A stretch of DNA of 7,483 nucleotides from Verrucomicrobiota bacterium (GTDB taxonomy: Bacteria > Verrucomicrobiota > Verrucomicrobiia > Verrucomicrobiales > Akkermansiaceae), in NCBI GenBank assembly GCA_026397695.1, contig JAPLUJ010000659.1, positions 1-7,483 of the forward strand. The letters are read 5' to 3'. The notes beneath the pieces are model-generated. The model did no database searches and was not told the DNA's origin. It was given only the letters and a program-made list of their open reading frames with translations. Below are positions 6,331 to 7,483 of this stretch, piece after piece. Each line of letters begins with the position of its first letter. Position 1 is the stretch's first letter. Position numbers and translations under genes: made by a program.

Positions 6331-7483
6331 TCAGGGGGAAATGCTCAGGACCGGGCCTGTTAGTGTGGATTTGATGATTTCGATACTCCCCTCGTAACTG
6401 AGTTCATCCGGATCCCGCCGTCTGTCCAAAGCCGCTTGGGCCATCATTTTCCTCACCAGATAGTGTGCCAGGATCATGCCCCAGAATTCCTGCCTGACCA
6501 ATTCTGGCATCTTGCTGCGCAAGGTGATCCTGCCCTTGCGCAGGATGGTTTTGCCCTCCTTGATTGTGATCTCAATCTCCCATCTTTGGGGATAAAGTGC
6601 AGCAAGTTCCGCCGCCGTCGCCACCGCCGGATCAAGGATCGTGGTCATGAGCCGGTAGACTTCCGCCTTGTCGTCGGCAGCACCGGGATCCTTGAGCATG
6701 TATTCGATCACACGCACAACCACCGCCTTTGCTCCTTTGACCCGTTCCTCTTCGGGCAGCCATTTGGCGAGGTAGGAACCGTCGGCGAAGACCTTGATTT
6801 TTTGCAGCTTCACGGACATTTTCGCCCGCCAGAGCAGGTATGCGCCGGTCGCGGCGAATTGCTTCCAGAGCGCGTAGCCGGGAAAAAGACGGTCCGCCAT
6901 GCATAACATGCCAACGCGAAGACTCGGCACCAGAGATTTGGCGAGGTTGATTTCCGAATCCTTGTACCCACCGAGCTTTGCCGCGAAAATCAGATGGGTT
7001 CCGCATTCGACCAGCCCGACAAAGCGTGCTAATGGCCAGGCCGCCTCCCCGTTCTGGTTGGACGAGCGTCCGAACTCTTTGGCGTTGGCAGGAGTATCCT
7101 GCAGAGCAAGAGTGCTGCCGTCAAAAGCCACTAGGAGCAGGTCCTTGAAGTAACTGCCCGGCAGGGATTTTTCGGCCATGGGCGTTGCCATTTCCTCATG
7201 CAACTTCTGCATGGGCAGTGCCCCTAACCGTTGCCTAGCATTGCTCAGAGACTCGCTGCATGCAACCCGGAAGTGATGGTTTCCGAGCCACTGCAAGCCG
7301 CTCAGCAGCCACCGCAGCACGCTCTGATAAGCGACTCCTGGAAACAGGCTCAGGGTGATCACATAGTAGACAATGAGAGCCGCCGGCAGATCGCGGACCC
7401 GCTTGTCGGCCTTGTCGCATGCGGCGATGATGTCCTTGATCTTTTGCAGGGGAAAGCACAGGGCAAGAACCCCCATGCTAAGA
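6141..7483 (-). mobile_element. IS4-family insertion sequence, partial (runs off the right edge)
   Basis: The element is defined by its IS4-family transposase. Its left boundary is uncertain. ACTGTCAGTTTAG at 6141-6153 resembles the GATCAGTTAAG core found in IS4-type terminal repeats and is the best candidate for the transposase-distal end. The partner inverted repeat and the target duplication would lie outside the window, so neither can be checked here. The IS points toward the polysaccharide genes (convergent) and lies directly behind a gene that is already frameshifted, which suits the edge of a degrading or rearranged accessory region. The presence of the IS is near certain; the left coordinate is a guess. 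Confidence 0.6.
6331..7483 (-). CDS. IS4-family DDE transposase, 5' end outside the window
   Basis: The transposase catalyses cut-and-paste movement of the IS. Numbering from the Met at 7474-7476, the DDE residues are D119 (AFDGSTL), D195 (MADRLFPG) and E302. The last is inside the IS4 signature Y-(2)-R-(3)-E-(6)-K, seen as Y295, R298, E302, K309 (YPQRWEIEITIKEGK). The N-terminal part (residues 1-70; GVLALCFPL, LPAALIVYYVITLSLF) matches the N-terminal domain of IS4 transposases. That domain normally begins some residues earlier: the frame stays open through the edge, adding L-S before the Met (LSMGVL), so the true start is probably beyond 7483. There is no internal stop or frameshift in the visible part, so the enzyme may be active. 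The stop is TGA, at 6331-6333 on the reverse strand. Confidence 0.93.
   Translation of the reverse strand, partial: LSMGVLALCFPLQKIKDIIAACDKADKRVRDLPAALIVYYVITLSLFPGVAYQSVLRWLLSGLQWLGNHHFRVACSESLSNARQRLGALPMQKLHEEMATPMAEKSLPGSYFKDLLLVAFDGSTLALQDTPANAKEFGRSSNQNGEAAWPLARFVGLVECGTHLIFAAKLGGYKDSEINLAKSLVPSLRVGMLCMADRLFPGYALWKQFAATGAYLLWRAKMSVKLQKIKVFADGSYLAKWLPEEERVKGAKAVVVRVIEYMLKDPGAADDKAEVYRLMTTILDPAVATAAELAALYPQRWEIEITIKEGKTILRKGRITLRSKMPELVRQEFWGMILAHYLVRKMMAQAALDRRRDPDELSYEGSIEIIKSTLTGPVLSISP

Noticed and set aside
6160..6363. 67-codon + strand frame near the IS end
   Set aside because: It overlaps the transposase 3' end on the other strand, has arbitrary Arg/Val/Leu-rich composition, and lies in probable IS terminal sequence.

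Overview
This window is part of a cell-surface polysaccharide (exopolysaccharide, capsule or O-antigen type) biosynthesis locus, ended on the right by an IS4-family insertion sequence. The DNA is GC-rich. Most of the genes lack a Shine-Dalgarno sequence and are preceded by A/C-rich leaders (for example the bases just before 538 and 3781). GC richness plus SD-poor starts would fit a Verrucomicrobiota-like bacterium, but this is a weak inference: no ribosomal or other lineage marker is present.

Layout on the + strand: (1) 3-314, the C-terminal end of a GT4-type (group 1) glycosyltransferase; (2) a 223-base gap; (3) 538-1566, a WalW-like polysaccharide deacetylase-superfamily protein; (4) 1514-2332, a WecG/TagA/CpsF (GT26) glycosyltransferase whose start lies 53 bases inside the deacetylase gene; (5) 2329-3441, wecB, UDP-GlcNAc 2-epimerase, joined to the previous gene by an ATGA overlap; (6) a 339-base gap with a possible promoter; (7) 3781-4908, an extended-SDR NAD-dependent nucleotide-sugar epimerase/dehydratase; (8) 5011-6092, a second, divergent deacetylase-like gene broken by a frameshift near 5455-5462. 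On the - strand, running toward the cluster, is an IS4-family transposase (6331 to beyond 7483) that is cut by the window edge at its 5' end.

How the genes fit together: WecB converts UDP-GlcNAc to UDP-ManNAc. The gene translationally coupled to it encodes a transferase of the family that adds ManNAc (TagA) or ManNAcA (WecG) to a lipid-linked GlcNAc primer. No UDP-ManNAc dehydrogenase (wecC) is visible, so a ManNAc-type transfer is the simplest reading within this window. The SDR enzyme probably makes another activated sugar, the GT4 enzyme adds a further residue, and the deacetylase-like proteins may edit N- or O-acetyl groups on the glycan or an intermediate. The most notable points are the two divergent deacetylase-like genes flanking the ManNAc and epimerase genes, the frameshift in the second, the deep forced gene overlap at 1514-1566, and a lysine where the GT26 family usually has glutamine. 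I saw no CRISPR array, tRNA, rRNA or phage gene, and no clearly new biological system.
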